From: Adlercreutzia wanghongyangiae | GTDB lineage: Bacteria > Actinomycetota > Coriobacteriia > Coriobacteriales > Eggerthellaceae | Length of the DNA stretch: 64,000 nucleotides | NCBI RefSeq assembly: GCF_035989245.1 | Contig: NZ_JAYMFF010000020.1 | Location: forward strand, 1-64,000 | Direction of reading: 5' to 3' | Shown here: piece by piece, positions 1-8,498 of the stretch | Position numbering within the stretch: the stretch's first letter is position 1 | How the letters are laid out: every line of letters begins with the position of its first letter | The notes under the pieces: model-generated | Databases searched by the model: none | Told to the model about the DNA's origin: nothing | What the model saw: the letters and a program-made list of their open reading frames with translations, nothing else | Made by a program: the position numbers and the translations under genes

Positions 1-2083
1 CCGCGGAGGTGGCCGCGTAGCGGTAGTCCATCATGGCCGAGGCCTCGGCCTTCTCCAGCAGGCCCCCGAAGGGCGGCGACGCCGGGTCGATCATCTCCGA
101 GACGGACTCCTCGATGAGGGCGTGGCGCAGGCCCCCGTCGTCCTCGGTGAAGGTCGGGGGCGGCACGGGGTCGGTGCCGGGATCGTAGGGCGGGCCGGCC
201 GGCTCGGGGCCGTCCGGGTCGCCGGGATCGGGCCGCTCCACGCTGGGCGGCTCGGTGGACGACACCTTCAGCGGCGCCGACAGGTTGCCCGCCGCGTCCT
301 CGGCGACGTACCAGCCGTTGGGGGCCTTCTCCTTGAGCGTCTGGACGGCCTTGCCGTCGCCGTCCGTCAGGGGGAACACGTGGAACGCCGACGCGCGGGC
401 GTCCGCCGCCACGGCTCCCGAGGAGCCCGTGCGGTGCAGCCGCCAGACGCCCGAGGCCACGTCGGCCGAGTCGTCGGCCGTGAGCGCGCCGAGGGCCGGG
501 TCGAGCGACAGCCGCGGGGCCGTCTGGTCGAGCTTGACCGTGCCGGCCCGCTGGGTGGAGAGCACGCCCGTGGAGTCCTTCCTCGCCTGGGCCGACAGCG
601 ACAGCCCCGCCGTGTCCTCCGACCGCGTCCACGCCGGGTCGGCGGCGGTCAGGGTGGCGCCCGCGCCCTCCGAGGGCGTCAGCTCCATCCGGTCGAAGTC
701 CCCGGGGTAGAAGGTGACGGTGACCGGCGACCTGTTCCAGCCGTTCTCGTTGGCGGCGGGAAGCCGCGTGTAGTGCCAGTCCGAGCCGGGCGTGCCCGGG
801 CCGGCGCCGTCGCCGGGCACGAGCGGGTGCTCGTTCAGGAGCTTCGCCCCCGCCTCGTAGGTGCCCCCGAAGGAGTCGTCCACCAGCTGCAGCCCGATGG
901 AAGCCGCCGTGCCGGCGGGGCCGGTGATGGTGGCGTTGAACGTGACCTTGTTCTCGGTGCGGCCCGTCAGGGTGACGGCACGGCCCGCCGACGAGTTGAC
1001 GGCGTCAGAGGTCGTCAGCCCAACTGTGGGATACTTTGAATGCGTCGCGCCCAGCAGCTTCAGGTGCAGCGGGAACTCCTCGCTGCCGGCGCTGGCGTTC
1101 GTGTTCTGCAGCACCGCCTCGATCCGCACCGGGGTGTTGGGGGCCACGTAGTCGTTGGGCCCGATGAGGGTGCCGTCCGCACGGTAGATCTTGATGTCCT
1201 TGATGACGGGATCGAAGTGAGGAAGGGTCATGGACTGGAATGTGGCGCTTGTCGATAAACTGGTCGAAGGCGGGGCAACCGTCGTCTTGTTCGCATTGTT
1301 CCATACAATCTGACCACCGAAATACAGGTAGGCGCTTGTCCGAACCGCACCACCCAAAGACTTGCTAACGGCCGTAAGTTGTTTGCTGCCAACACCCGCA
1401 ATGCTCATCGTCAGTGTGTCCTGGCTACTGCTGTACGATGCCGTGATCGTTGCAGAGGAAGACGGCCACGAGACCGTCGTCTGACCCGCAATTACATCAC
1501 TCATTGTCTTCCCGGAGGTAAAAGATTGCAGCACCGCATTAGAGCTAGAGGCATTCTTGGTTTTCTTGATGCACAACCTTGAGTCATTCAGGTCGCTAGC
1601 CGCAGCGTCGGATGCAAAGCCCACACTTAAAGCAACGTTCATGAATATCACAGGCGAAATCACGACAGGATTTGGAACCGTCCCAGAGAACACTAAAGTC
1701 CAGTCGTGCTTCAAAGACACCGGCTTCTGCGAAATGAAATAGCCATCACTTCTCATTTGTCCATCAGACGTTTTAAATGAATAATCAGAGCTGCGCTCCG
1801 TGGACGCGACGCAAAACGTCGACCCCGTCAGATGTCGCGCAGGTGCCCCGCCTGGCAGAAAAAAATCTTTATAGTTCGTCGTTCCCACAAGACCCTGCGC
1901 CTCTTCTACCGCAGGCGAATTCGGTACCAAGGGCAACAACCCCGCCGCCAGCAGCACCGCCAGAGCCGTACGCAAGAAACGCCCGATAAAAGAGGCGCGC
2001 CCTCGAGGGGGCGCGCTGCGGGAGACGGATGTTGTGGGGCATGGTGGCAAGATCACCGTAGGCGACTTCCCTTCTCTCTCCAT
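1..2083 (-). CDS. Large secreted surface protein, lectin-like and Ig-like regions (3' end missing)
   Basis: An open frame runs from an ATG at 2083 through at least 694 codons and off the left edge, so the stop and any anchor are not seen. A strong Shine-Dalgarno (AAGGAGG, seven bases before the ATG) fixes the start. After about 35 polar residues comes a hydrophobic stretch (FLRTALAVLLAAGLLPLV), read as a signal peptide. Residues about 65-320 are Ser/Thr-rich with a beta-sandwich look and a DWTLVFSG motif that faintly recalls L-type lectin domains of adhesins. Further on are Ig-like strands (GWYVAEDAAGN) and a Pro/Asp/Gly-rich linker near residue 640. Codons are visibly AT-richer in the first 290 or so codons than in the rest. 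Secretion is well supported; the lectin label is tentative and the ligand unknown. Confidence 0.72.
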   Translation of the reverse strand, partial: MEREGKSPTVILPPCPTTSVSRSAPPRGRASFIGRFLRTALAVLLAAGLLPLVPNSPAVEEAQGLVGTTNYKDFFLPGGAPARHLTGSTFCVASTERSSDYSFKTSDGQMRSDGYFISQKPVSLKHDWTLVFSGTVPNPVVISPVIFMNVALSVGFASDAAASDLNDSRLCIKKTKNASSSNAVLQSFTSGKTMSDVIAGQTTVSWPSSSATITASYSSSQDTLTMSIAGVGSKQLTAVSKSLGGAVRTSAYLYFGGQIVWNNANKTTVAPPSTSLSTSATFQSMTLPHFDPVIKDIKIYRADGTLIGPNDYVAPNTPVRIEAVLQNTNASAGSEEFPLHLKLLGATHSKYPTVGLTTSDAVNSSAGRAVTLTGRTENKVTFNATITGPAGTAASIGLQLVDDSFGGTYEAGAKLLNEHPLVPGDGAGPGTPGSDWHYTRLPAANENGWNRSPVTVTFYPGDFDRMELTPSEGAGATLTAADPAWTRSEDTAGLSLSAQARKDSTGVLSTQRAGTVKLDQTAPRLSLDPALGALTADDSADVASGVWRLHRTGSSGAVAADARASAFHVFPLTDGDGKAVQTLKEKAPNGWYVAEDAAGNLSAPLKVSSTEPPSVERPDPGDPDGPEPAGPPYDPGTDPVPPPTFTEDDGGLRHALIEESVSEMIDPASPPFGGLLEKAEASAMMDYRYAATSA

Positions 2084-2269
2084 GGCGTTTCCTCCTTATA
2101 CATTGTCGCAACTTTCCCCAGTTGCCGAGCGTAAAGATAGATATTCAAAATCAAACATCCGCCAACCCGGGGAAACGGTTCACCCTTTCCGTCATCATTC
2201 CGTTCTCTCCACACCTTCGTCACAATTCACCCTAACGCCAACCCTCCGCATCCTCCAATCCAAGCGAAA

Positions 2270-2294
2270 CCGCGCCGCTGCGAACGCGGCGCGG
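2270..2294. other. GC-rich hairpin in the 2084-2468 intergenic gap
   Basis: CCGCGCCGC (2270-2278) pairs perfectly with GCGGCGCGG (2286-2294) across a seven-base loop. It lies in a 385-base gap between the divergent surface-protein and nuclease genes. It has no T-run on the plus side and only a short one (TTTCG) on the minus side, so it is not a typical terminator. No convincing gene is seen in the rest of the gap. Confidence 0.4.
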
Positions 2295-2468
2295 CTCCTT
2301 GGCGGCAACAACGCGGCCCCACCCCGGCACCGTCGCGACAAGCGGGCGACTTTTTGGCGAACTTCTCACGAAAGGGCGACGGCAAACTGGCGGTGCTTCC
2401 CGAGACAGAACTGCGGTTGCCACCTGATACGCTATTCCCACCAGAGCCGCCACGCCGGAAGGACGCCC

Positions 2469-3392
2469 ATGAGCCACCCCCGCATCTCTTTCACGAATCG
2501 ATGGATGTTCGAGCGCGTGATGCTGGACGAGGAGGTGTGTCGCCAGTTCATCCGATGCGTACTCGGCATCGACGCCGCGCACATCGAATACCTGAATGCC
2601 GAGCAAGTGCTGGAGCCGGCCATCGAGAGTCGCGGAGTGCGCATGGACGTGTACGTCCGCGAGGGGCACCGCGTTTACGATATCGAGATGCAAGCCGCCG
2701 CCGAGCCCCTTCTGGCCCACCGTTTCCGCTACTACCAATCCTCTCTCGACGGAGCCACGCTCGCCCCCGGCAGAGACTACGACGAGCTGCCCGAGAGCTT
2801 CATTGTGTTCCTGTGTGCCTACGATCCTTTCGATCAAAATCTCCCGCTTTACACCCTGGAGCGTCGCTGTCTGGAAGCGCCTGAGCTCTCAATTGATTGC
2901 AAAGCCCATTGGCTGGCCCTGAATGCGCACGCTTGGAGCGCTTTGCCCCAGGGAACCTTGCGCGATCTGCTACACTACACGCAAAATGGCAGCCTCGGCA
3001 GCGATCCGCTCGTACGGCGCATCGATAAAATCGTCGCCGAGGCCAACAGCGATCGGAAGTGGGTGGATAAAGTGTTCTACTGCGTGAGCACCATCGAGGA
3101 AAACGACGCACGCCGTGCCCGCATTCTGGAACGCCAGGCCCTTAAAAAGGGATTGGCCGAGGGACACGCCAAAGGGCTGGAGCAGGGCCTCGCCGAGGGC
3201 CTCGCCGAGGGCAGAGCCGAAGGTAGGGCCGAAGGCCGGGCTGAGGGCAGAGCCGAAGGTGCCCAGGAAGCCGAAGAGCGCTACAGCGCCCTGATCACAC
3301 ATCTTGTGTCGGCTCAGCGCTTTGACGATTTGGCCGCCATCGCATCCAACACAGAACGTCGAGCGGCCCTCTTCGAGGAATTCGGGTTGTAG
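2469..3392 (+). CDS. Rpn / PD-(D/E)XK nuclease family transposase-like protein
   Basis: A 307-residue protein of the Rpn (recombination-promoting nuclease, PDDEXK_2) family. The family core is visible: D60 in RGVRMDVYV, then E73 and Q75 in YDIEMQ, matching the usual D...ExQ/K metal-binding signature. The chosen ATG at 2469 sits just after GGAAGGA and starts MSHPRISFTNRWMF, the usual family N-terminus; a longer frame upstream has no ribosome site. Residues about 225-265 are charged, with tandem EGRA/EGLA repeats expected to form a helix or coiled coil. The sigma-factor gene starts eight bases after the stop, so the two are probably cotranscribed. In E. coli, Rpn proteins cut DNA and raise recombination; the role here is not known. 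Confidence 0.85.
   Translation: MSHPRISFTNRWMFERVMLDEEVCRQFIRCVLGIDAAHIEYLNAEQVLEPAIESRGVRMDVYVREGHRVYDIEMQAAAEPLLAHRFRYYQSSLDGATLAPGRDYDELPESFIVFLCAYDPFDQNLPLYTLERRCLEAPELSIDCKAHWLALNAHAWSALPQGTLRDLLHYTQNGSLGSDPLVRRIDKIVAEANSDRKWVDKVFYCVSTIEENDARRARILERQALKKGLAEGHAKGLEQGLAEGLAEGRAEGRAEGRAEGRAEGAQEAEERYSALITHLVSAQRFDDLAAIASNTERRAALFEEFGL
3186..3260 (+). repeat. In-frame 12-bp tandem repeats (EGLA/EGRA)
   Basis: About six 12-bp units of the form GCCGAGGGC(C/A)(G/T)(C/A) lie inside the Rpn nuclease gene and encode repeated Ala-Glu-Gly-Leu/Arg. Synonymous variation between units (GAG/GAA, GGC/GGT/GGG) shows the array is not a very recent expansion. Confidence 0.75.
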
Positions 3393-3400
3393 GCGCGGGC

Positions 3401-4552
3401 ATGGCACGGAACGCAAACTCCTATGAGCATCTAGCCCATCTGATAGAGCAGGCGCAAACAGGCGATCGAAACGCTTTCGAGGAAGCCTACCGCTTGACGG
3501 CCCAAGCGCAGTTCTTCACCCTTTCGGCCAAGACCAACGCCGACGCGGCGTCCGACCTGCTGCAAGAGGTGTATCTGATCGCCTGGAAGAACATCGCCAA
3601 AATTCGGCCGCGCAGCTTCGTGGGCTACCTGAACGCCGTTACGCGCAACGTGTGCCTGCGCTACTACGAGCGCACGAATCGGCCGCGCGAAACGGTCATG
3701 GCAACCGAGAGCCTCGAAGCCGCCGAGCGGCCCGAAAAGCGTGAAGGCGAACACGAGCATGTAGCTGACCCCGCTATCGTCACCAACACACGCGACGAGC
3801 ACCGACGGCTGGCACGCGCCCTCAGAGAAGAACTCGACGATCGCGAGCGCGAAGTGGTGCTCATGCGCTTCTACCAGGATATGCGCATCGATGATATCGC
3901 CGAGAACCTGGAGATATCGACCAGCACCGTGAAGCGCATCGTCAATCGCGCTCTGGACAAACTGCGCGCCAAGCTGGGCATGCTGCCTCTGGCCGCCTTC
4001 CCCGAGCTGCTACGTCAAACCGTGGAGAGCCCTTTGGCCGACGGGGCGGCGCCAAAGCCCCTGCCGCAACGGCGACGCCCGCTCGACCGGACCGTTCGCG
4101 CCGTGGCCGCTATCTCAGTTGTCGGCGTCCTGGGCTGCGTCGGTTTTGCCGCCGCAGCCCATGCGGCAGCCCACGAGCCCCAAATCATCGAAGAGGCTCC
4201 GGTTCCCGCCGCCGAAAGCATCGAGGCCGAGGCAGACCAGCAGGCGCCGACCGGCGACACCGCCGCTCCGGAATTGTTGGAAATGAGATCCGAGCAAGGA
4301 TTCTCGCTGTTGAGCTTTGCCGACGAATCGGGCATGGCCGACGTGCAGCTGACCGATTCCGACGGATCCATTTGGCGCGCAGAAGCCGTGGATGAGGTCG
4401 ACGGACACCCCGATGCGGCCCTCTACCGGTTCTCGGTGCCCAGCGGCACCTATGCCGTAACCGCCACCGACCTTGCGGGCAACATCGCCACCGGCGAAAT
4501 CGTTGTCGACCTGCCGCCCGACGCACCAGGGCCTTACGATCCGACAGCTTAA
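3401..4552 (+). CDS. Sigma-70 family factor fused to membrane segment and Ig-like domain
   Basis: 383 residues. Residues about 10-92 match sigma region 2 (SDLLQEVYLIAWKNI, then an RNVCLRYYER stretch). Residues about 136-195 match sigma region 4, with a helix-turn-helix around IDDIAENLEISTSTVKRIV. After a basic linker comes one transmembrane segment (about 231-254, TVRAVAAISVVGVLGCVGF), an acidic Ala/Glu linker, and a C-terminal beta-rich domain (about 300-370) ending YAVTATDLAGN, like extracellular Ig-type repeats. Ordinary ECF sigma factors end near residue 190. The layout predicts DNA-binding domains in the cytoplasm and the C-terminus outside. No separate anti-sigma gene is seen next to it. 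The start eight bases after the nuclease stop suggests one transcript. Confidence 0.85.
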   Translation: MARNANSYEHLAHLIEQAQTGDRNAFEEAYRLTAQAQFFTLSAKTNADAASDLLQEVYLIAWKNIAKIRPRSFVGYLNAVTRNVCLRYYERTNRPRETVMATESLEAAERPEKREGEHEHVADPAIVTNTRDEHRRLARALREELDDREREVVLMRFYQDMRIDDIAENLEISTSTVKRIVNRALDKLRAKLGMLPLAAFPELLRQTVESPLADGAAPKPLPQRRRPLDRTVRAVAAISVVGVLGCVGFAAAAHAAAHEPQIIEEAPVPAAESIEAEADQQAPTGDTAAPELLEMRSEQGFSLLSFADESGMADVQLTDSDGSIWRAEAVDEVDGHPDAALYRFSVPSGTYAVTATDLAGNIATGEIVVDLPPDAPGPYDPTA

Positions 4553-4595
4553 GTATCTGGCCCGCACCACCCTCTGCGAGCCGCAACCACAAAAA

Positions 4596-4626
4596 GCGGG
4601 GCGCTGCCACCAGCGCCCCGCCCCTT
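4596..4626. terminator. Bidirectional terminator between sigma factor and hisS
   Basis: GCGGGGCGCTG (4596-4606) and CAGCGCCCCGC (4611-4621) form a perfect 11-bp stem with a CCAC loop. It is followed by CCCTTTT on the plus strand and by TTTTT on the minus strand, and it lies between two convergent genes. Confidence 0.9.
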
Positions 4627-4637
4627 TTCTCGCAATG

Positions 4638-5954
4638 CTACAGAATCGCGCGGCCCATCTCGCCGACGACCTCTTCCAGGCGCACCTTGGCCTCGGTGTG
4701 GGTGCCCATGTCGCGCAAGGTCACCTCGCCGGCTGCCAGCTCATCGGGGCCGAGCACGGCCACCCAGGCCGCGCCCAGCTTGTCAGCCAGCTTGAACTGG
4801 CTCTTCAGGCTGCGCTTCTGGTGGTCCATCTCGGTGGTGAAGCCAGCGTCGCGACACTCCTGCACCAGGGCGAAGGCCCGAGCGCGCACCGAGTCGTCCA
4901 CGCAAGCCACGAACAGGTCGCACTTCTGGGCGCGCGGAAACCCAACACCTGCAGCCTCCAGCGCCAGCACGCAACGCTCGAAACCGAGAGCGAAGCCCAA
5001 ACCCGGCGTAGGACGACCGCCCACCTCCTCGGCCAACTTGTCGTAGCGCCCGCCGCCGCCGATGGCGTTCTGGCTTCCCATGCCGTTGTCCACCTGTACC
5101 TCGAACACCGTGCGCGTGTAGTAGTCCAACCCACGCACGAGCTTGTAGTCTTCCTCGTAGGCCACCCCCGCGCCATCAAGCAGCGCCTTCACCGCGCCAT
5201 AATGCCCCAGGCATTCGTCGCACAAATGGTCGGTGATCTTCGGAGCCTCGGCCATCACAGCCGCGCACTGGGGGTTCTTGCAGTCGAAGGCACGCAGCGG
5301 GTTCACCTCGGCGCGCGTAAGGCAGGTCTCGCACAGCCCGTCGGCGTGCTCGTCCATGTAGGCACGCACCTTCTCGCGATAGGCCGGACGGCACTTCTCG
5401 CAGCCCATGGAATTCAACAGAAGCCGCATGGAGTCGCGCGGGATGCCCACCTTCTCGTAGAAGCGCATGAGCATGATGATGGCCTCGGCGTCGATCGTCG
5501 GCTCCTCGGCACCCAGGCATTCCACACCCACCTGGTTGAACTGGCGCTGGCGTCCCTTCTGCGGGCGCTCGGCACGAAACATCGGGCCGGCATACATCAG
5601 CTTCGCGGGCGCTGCCCCCTGGGGCACCAGATCGTGCTGCACCACGGCGCGCACCACGCCGGCCGTGCCCTCGGGACGCAAGCTCAGGCGGCTCTTCGCC
5701 TTCGGAGCTTTTCCCTCTTCCACCCAGCGACGCAGGTTCTCGCCGGAAATGGCCGTGAACATCTCCTTGGATACCACATCGGTGGCCTCGCCGATGCCGC
5801 GGACGAACAATTCGGTCTGCTCCATAATGGGCGTCTCGATAAGCAGATAGCCGTAGGCACCAAACACCTCGGCCGCCGTTTGCTTGAACTGATTCCAGAA
5901 CAGCGCCTCATCGGGCAGAAGATCGCGGGTTCCCTCGGGAGCATTAATAGCCAT
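4638..5954 (-). CDS. hisS: Histidyl-tRNA synthetase
   Basis: 438 residues, normal length for bacterial HisRS, the cytoplasmic class II synthetase that charges tRNA-His. The N-terminus INAPEGTRDLLPDE is the classic start. Motif 2 is seen in FRAERPQKGRQRQFNQ, the histidine-specific loop in LVRGLDYYTRTVFE and motif 3 in GLGFALGFERC. The C-terminal third is the anticodon-binding domain. The ATG at 5954 is preceded by AAAGGA; a frame extension further upstream is non-homologous. No T-box-like leader is recognised, but a palindromic repeat element lies about 170 bases upstream. Confidence 0.97.
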   Translation of the reverse strand: MAINAPEGTRDLLPDEALFWNQFKQTAAEVFGAYGYLLIETPIMEQTELFVRGIGEATDVVSKEMFTAISGENLRRWVEEGKAPKAKSRLSLRPEGTAGVVRAVVQHDLVPQGAAPAKLMYAGPMFRAERPQKGRQRQFNQVGVECLGAEEPTIDAEAIIMLMRFYEKVGIPRDSMRLLLNSMGCEKCRPAYREKVRAYMDEHADGLCETCLTRAEVNPLRAFDCKNPQCAAVMAEAPKITDHLCDECLGHYGAVKALLDGAGVAYEEDYKLVRGLDYYTRTVFEVQVDNGMGSQNAIGGGGRYDKLAEEVGGRPTPGLGFALGFERCVLALEAAGVGFPRAQKCDLFVACVDDSVRARAFALVQECRDAGFTTEMDHQKRSLKSQFKLADKLGAAWVAVLGPDELAAGEVTLRDMGTHTEAKVRLEEVVGEMGRAIL

Positions 5955-6120
5955 GATGGTGTCCTTTGTTGTCGGCAGGGCGCAGCATGCACCCTCGTGG
6001 CCGCGAGGGCAGATCGATCCGCTCTCGAGCCTCCTAAAAGCTTCATGAAGCATCGGGTATTGTAGCGCAAGTTCGCTTTCCGCATAATTCCCGAAGCAGC
6101 CTGCGCGGCAAACGTGTCTT

Positions 6121-6245
6121 CATGTGCAGGATTTTGCGATAGGTAGAGCCTGACTGTCCCCTGAAGGCTCGTTTTGTGCATGATTTTTCGTTTGGGAGAC
6201 TTTTATCGAAAAAGCGACTCTTCCTATCGCAAAATCCTGCACATG
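6121..6245. repeat. Palindromic interspersed element, family 1, copy A
   Basis: The ends are a perfect 23-bp inverted repeat (6121-6143 and 6223-6245) that includes TGTGCAGGATTTTGCG. A third, diverged copy of the core (TGTGCATGATTTTTCGTTT) lies inside at 6175-6193 in direct orientation. A second copy of the element is at 51510-51630. It contains no coding frame of note. The rest of the 362-base gap before hisS (5955-6316) holds only this element and a terminator. Confidence 0.85.
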
Positions 6246-6263
6246 GAAAGCTCCTCGAACAAC

Positions 6264-6297
6264 AAAGGGCGCGCACCGAACCCGATGCGCGCCCTTT
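6264..6297 (-). terminator. Terminator of the NifX-like gene
   Basis: A 12-bp perfect stem, AAAGGGCGCGCA (6264-6275) with its complement at 6286-6297, has a 10-base loop. On the minus strand it runs into TTTGTTGTT, just after the NifX-like stop codon. Confidence 0.85.
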
Positions 6298-6316
6298 CCG
6301 TAAACAGGCGAAAGGC

Positions 6317-6694
6317 CTAGTGATGCTGGCAGGCCTGGGAGGGATCCATGATGGAAGCCTCGCCAGCGGCCACGGCGGCTGCGGCATCGCCCACCACCGG
6401 GTGCACATTGTCGAAGTACACGGTGATGCCCGCCTGGTTGAAGCCCATAAGCGGGCGGCCTCCCATACCCGCGGCCACAATGGCGTCCACGCCGGCACCG
6501 GCCAACAGCCCCACCGGGCGCAGGCAACCGCCGGACTCGTGCGGCGGGTTCTCCACCACAGCGGTTTCCTCGGCCACCGCGCCATCCTGGATGGTTACGA
6601 TAGTGAAGCAGTCGCAATGGCCGAAATGCCCCGCACGCTGGGCGGAAAGACCCGCCGATCCCATAGTGGGCACAGCCAGTTTCATCGTCGTCAT
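6317..6694 (-). CDS. NifX/NifB-type iron-molybdenum cofactor-binding family protein
   Basis: 125 residues matching the small dinitrogenase iron-molybdenum cofactor biosynthesis domain: MKLAVPTMG at the N-terminus, HFGHCDCFTIV near residue 24 and a central GAGVDAIVAAGMGGRPLMGF. No nitrogenase genes are seen. In non-fixing anaerobes these stand-alone domains are thought to bind Fe-S or metal clusters. The ATG at 6694 is preceded by AAAGGA. The C-terminus ends ACQHH, which may add metal ligands. It is flanked by its own terminator and is probably monocistronic. Confidence 0.85.
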   Translation of the reverse strand: MTTMKLAVPTMGSAGLSAQRAGHFGHCDCFTIVTIQDGAVAEETAVVENPPHESGGCLRPVGLLAGAGVDAIVAAGMGGRPLMGFNQAGITVYFDNVHPVVGDAAAAVAAGEASIMDPSQACQHH

Positions 6695-6761
6695 GCGCAG
6701 TTCCTTTCGCTCGCTCTTCGTACTGCCCCATTTAACTGCAAGTCAGAATAATTGGCAACAG

Positions 6762-6795
6762 AAAACGGCCGCCCCGCGCAAACGGGACGGCCGTG
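6762..6795 (-). terminator. Terminator of the first flavoprotein reductase gene
   Basis: ACGGCCGCCCCG (6765-6776) pairs, with one mismatch, with CGGGACGGCCGT (6783-6794). On the minus strand the stem is followed by TTTTC. It lies about 38 bases after the reductase stop. Confidence 0.85.
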
Positions 6796-6832
6796 CAGCT
6801 GAGATGCTCGAGCGCCGCGAGGGGGAGGGAGC

Positions 6833-8344
6833 CTACAGGGCGGCCAGCGTCTCGCCGACGTAATAGCCGGTGGCCATGCAGGTGGACACGCTGGCGAACG
6901 ACTGCAGCGTCACCGCACCAGCAGCATACAGACCCGGAATCTCGGCGTCGGCCGTGTCCAGCACCTGGTTGTTCGGGCCAACCATCACACCGCCGGAGGT
7001 CTTGTAGCGGCTGACGTTCAGCTTCAGCGCGTGATAGGGAGGCTGCAGCGACTCAAGCCACGCCTTCTTACCGAAGTCGGCGTCCTCACCGGAAGCCACC
7101 AGCTCGTCGTAGCGGGCAAAGGTGGCCACGAGCGTATCGACGGGCACGTCCATGCCAGCGGCCAGTTCCTCGATAGTATCGGCCTTCACATACACATCCT
7201 CGTGGCTCTTGATGTTGCCTTCCACGGAATGCGCAATGGCGCGAGCCTCGAAGGCGCGCTGATCGAAGATGGACCACCACTGGCGATAGCCCGCGTCGAT
7301 AGCCGCCTGAGCGGCGTCGTGGGACTGAGCCTCCTCGATGAAGCGCTTGCCGTTGGGCAGCACCAGCACCACGGGCGTCCAGTAGCCCCAGGTGGTGCAG
7401 TTCGGAATATCGCCCATCAGGTTGCAGTAGGTGAAGGAGGAGTCCATACCCACCATCTGCGCGCCAGCAGCGGCGGCCAGCTTGTGGCCCTCGCCCATGC
7501 AGCCGTGCACCATCTGGCCGTAGTTGGCCCACTCGGGCAGGTGTTCCTGCACCATTTCGCCGTTGTCGGCGAAGCCGCCCGTGGCAAGCACCGTGGCCGC
7601 AGCCTTGATATCGGTGATCTTGCCAGACGTGGTGTCCTCGAAGCGGCAGCCGATAACAGTGCCCTCGGGATCCTTGATCAGCGCCGTCGCCCGCAGGTCG
7701 CACTTGGTATCGACGCCCAACTCCTTAAGCTTAGAGGCAATGGGCTGCAGGATGTTCGGACCGCCCGAGCCAATGCCGTCGCCCGGCAGAATAACCGAGC
7801 CGAACAGACGGGGCAGCTCGGCCTCAGTGCAGGGCTCCTGGAACTTCGCGCCGAAATCGTTAATGGCGGAATCCACGAAATGGGTGTTGGCATAGGTCTT
7901 GCCCTTCACCCACTCGGGGAACCAGTCGTACTGCTCCCAGCCGGCGGTCTGATTCTCCTTGATGGTCTCCCAATACTCGTCCACGGTCAGCGGGTTGCCG
8001 GCAGCCTGCTGCAGCTCGGTGCCCGCCGCGAACATAAAGCAGCACGAGGTGGCCGAGTCGCCGCCGATCTGCTGCTGCTTCTCGGCGATGATGATCTTCT
8101 TGCCCGCCAATGCCGGAGCCATGGCAGCGGCCAGACCTGCGTAGCCGGAACCGATGATGAGAATGTCGGCCTCCTCGGTGAAGTTCACGGGAGCGTAGCC
8201 CACCAGCGCAGTGTCGCCCGTGTCGGCCAGCGGAACATCGCTGGAACCGCCCGCGGGGCTACAGCCAGCCAGCGCCGCGCCAGCACCCGCGACGATGCAC
8301 GAGGCACCGCCAATTTTCAAAAAGTCTCGACGTGAAATCGTCAT
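6833..8344 (-). CDS. Tat-exported FAD-dependent reductase (fumarate-reductase flavoprotein family)
   Basis: 503 residues. The N-terminus SRRDFLKIGG is a twin-arginine signal, ending in a lipobox ALAGC (Cys28), so an exported lipoprotein is predicted. The dinucleotide-binding motif GSGYAGLAAA follows near residue 66 and the C-terminal FAD contact ends in ATGYYVGETLAAL. This matches the FAD_binding_2 family (fumarate, urocanate and other enoate reductases). No haem or FMN-binding domain is attached, so electrons must come from a separate donor. The gene lies 154 bases downstream of a LuxR-type membrane regulator on the same strand. The natural acceptor cannot be read from the sequence; related Coriobacteriia enzymes reduce cinnamates, itaconate or cardiac glycosides. 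Confidence 0.9.
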   Translation of the reverse strand: MTISRRDFLKIGGASCIVAGAGAALAGCSPAGGSSDVPLADTGDTALVGYAPVNFTEEADILIIGSGYAGLAAAMAPALAGKKIIIAEKQQQIGGDSATSCCFMFAAGTELQQAAGNPLTVDEYWETIKENQTAGWEQYDWFPEWVKGKTYANTHFVDSAINDFGAKFQEPCTEAELPRLFGSVILPGDGIGSGGPNILQPIASKLKELGVDTKCDLRATALIKDPEGTVIGCRFEDTTSGKITDIKAAATVLATGGFADNGEMVQEHLPEWANYGQMVHGCMGEGHKLAAAAGAQMVGMDSSFTYCNLMGDIPNCTTWGYWTPVVLVLPNGKRFIEEAQSHDAAQAAIDAGYRQWWSIFDQRAFEARAIAHSVEGNIKSHEDVYVKADTIEELAAGMDVPVDTLVATFARYDELVASGEDADFGKKAWLESLQPPYHALKLNVSRYKTSGGVMVGPNNQVLDTADAEIPGLYAAGAVTLQSFASVSTCMATGYYVGETLAAL

Positions 8345-8498
8345 ACGAATTCCCTCCCTTTCTCAGGATTCGCTTGCGATTGCAGCGCCCCGCTTGCTCC
8401 TCCCCTTGAGTTAAGCAAGTGCCCCTGCGGGCGGCGCGGCAATCAATGCAATGCGAAGTCTATGAAAGACAGGGTTTCGGCGCTCCCCCAAAAATTGG

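Noticed and set aside
4473..6065. A 530-codon plus-strand frame over hisS
   Set aside because: Antisense of hisS with typical GC-rich shadow composition and no ribosome site.
5955..6120. Possible T-box or riboswitch leader before hisS
   Set aside because: No T-box sequence, specifier loop or antiterminator pattern could be found; only the palindromic element is clear.
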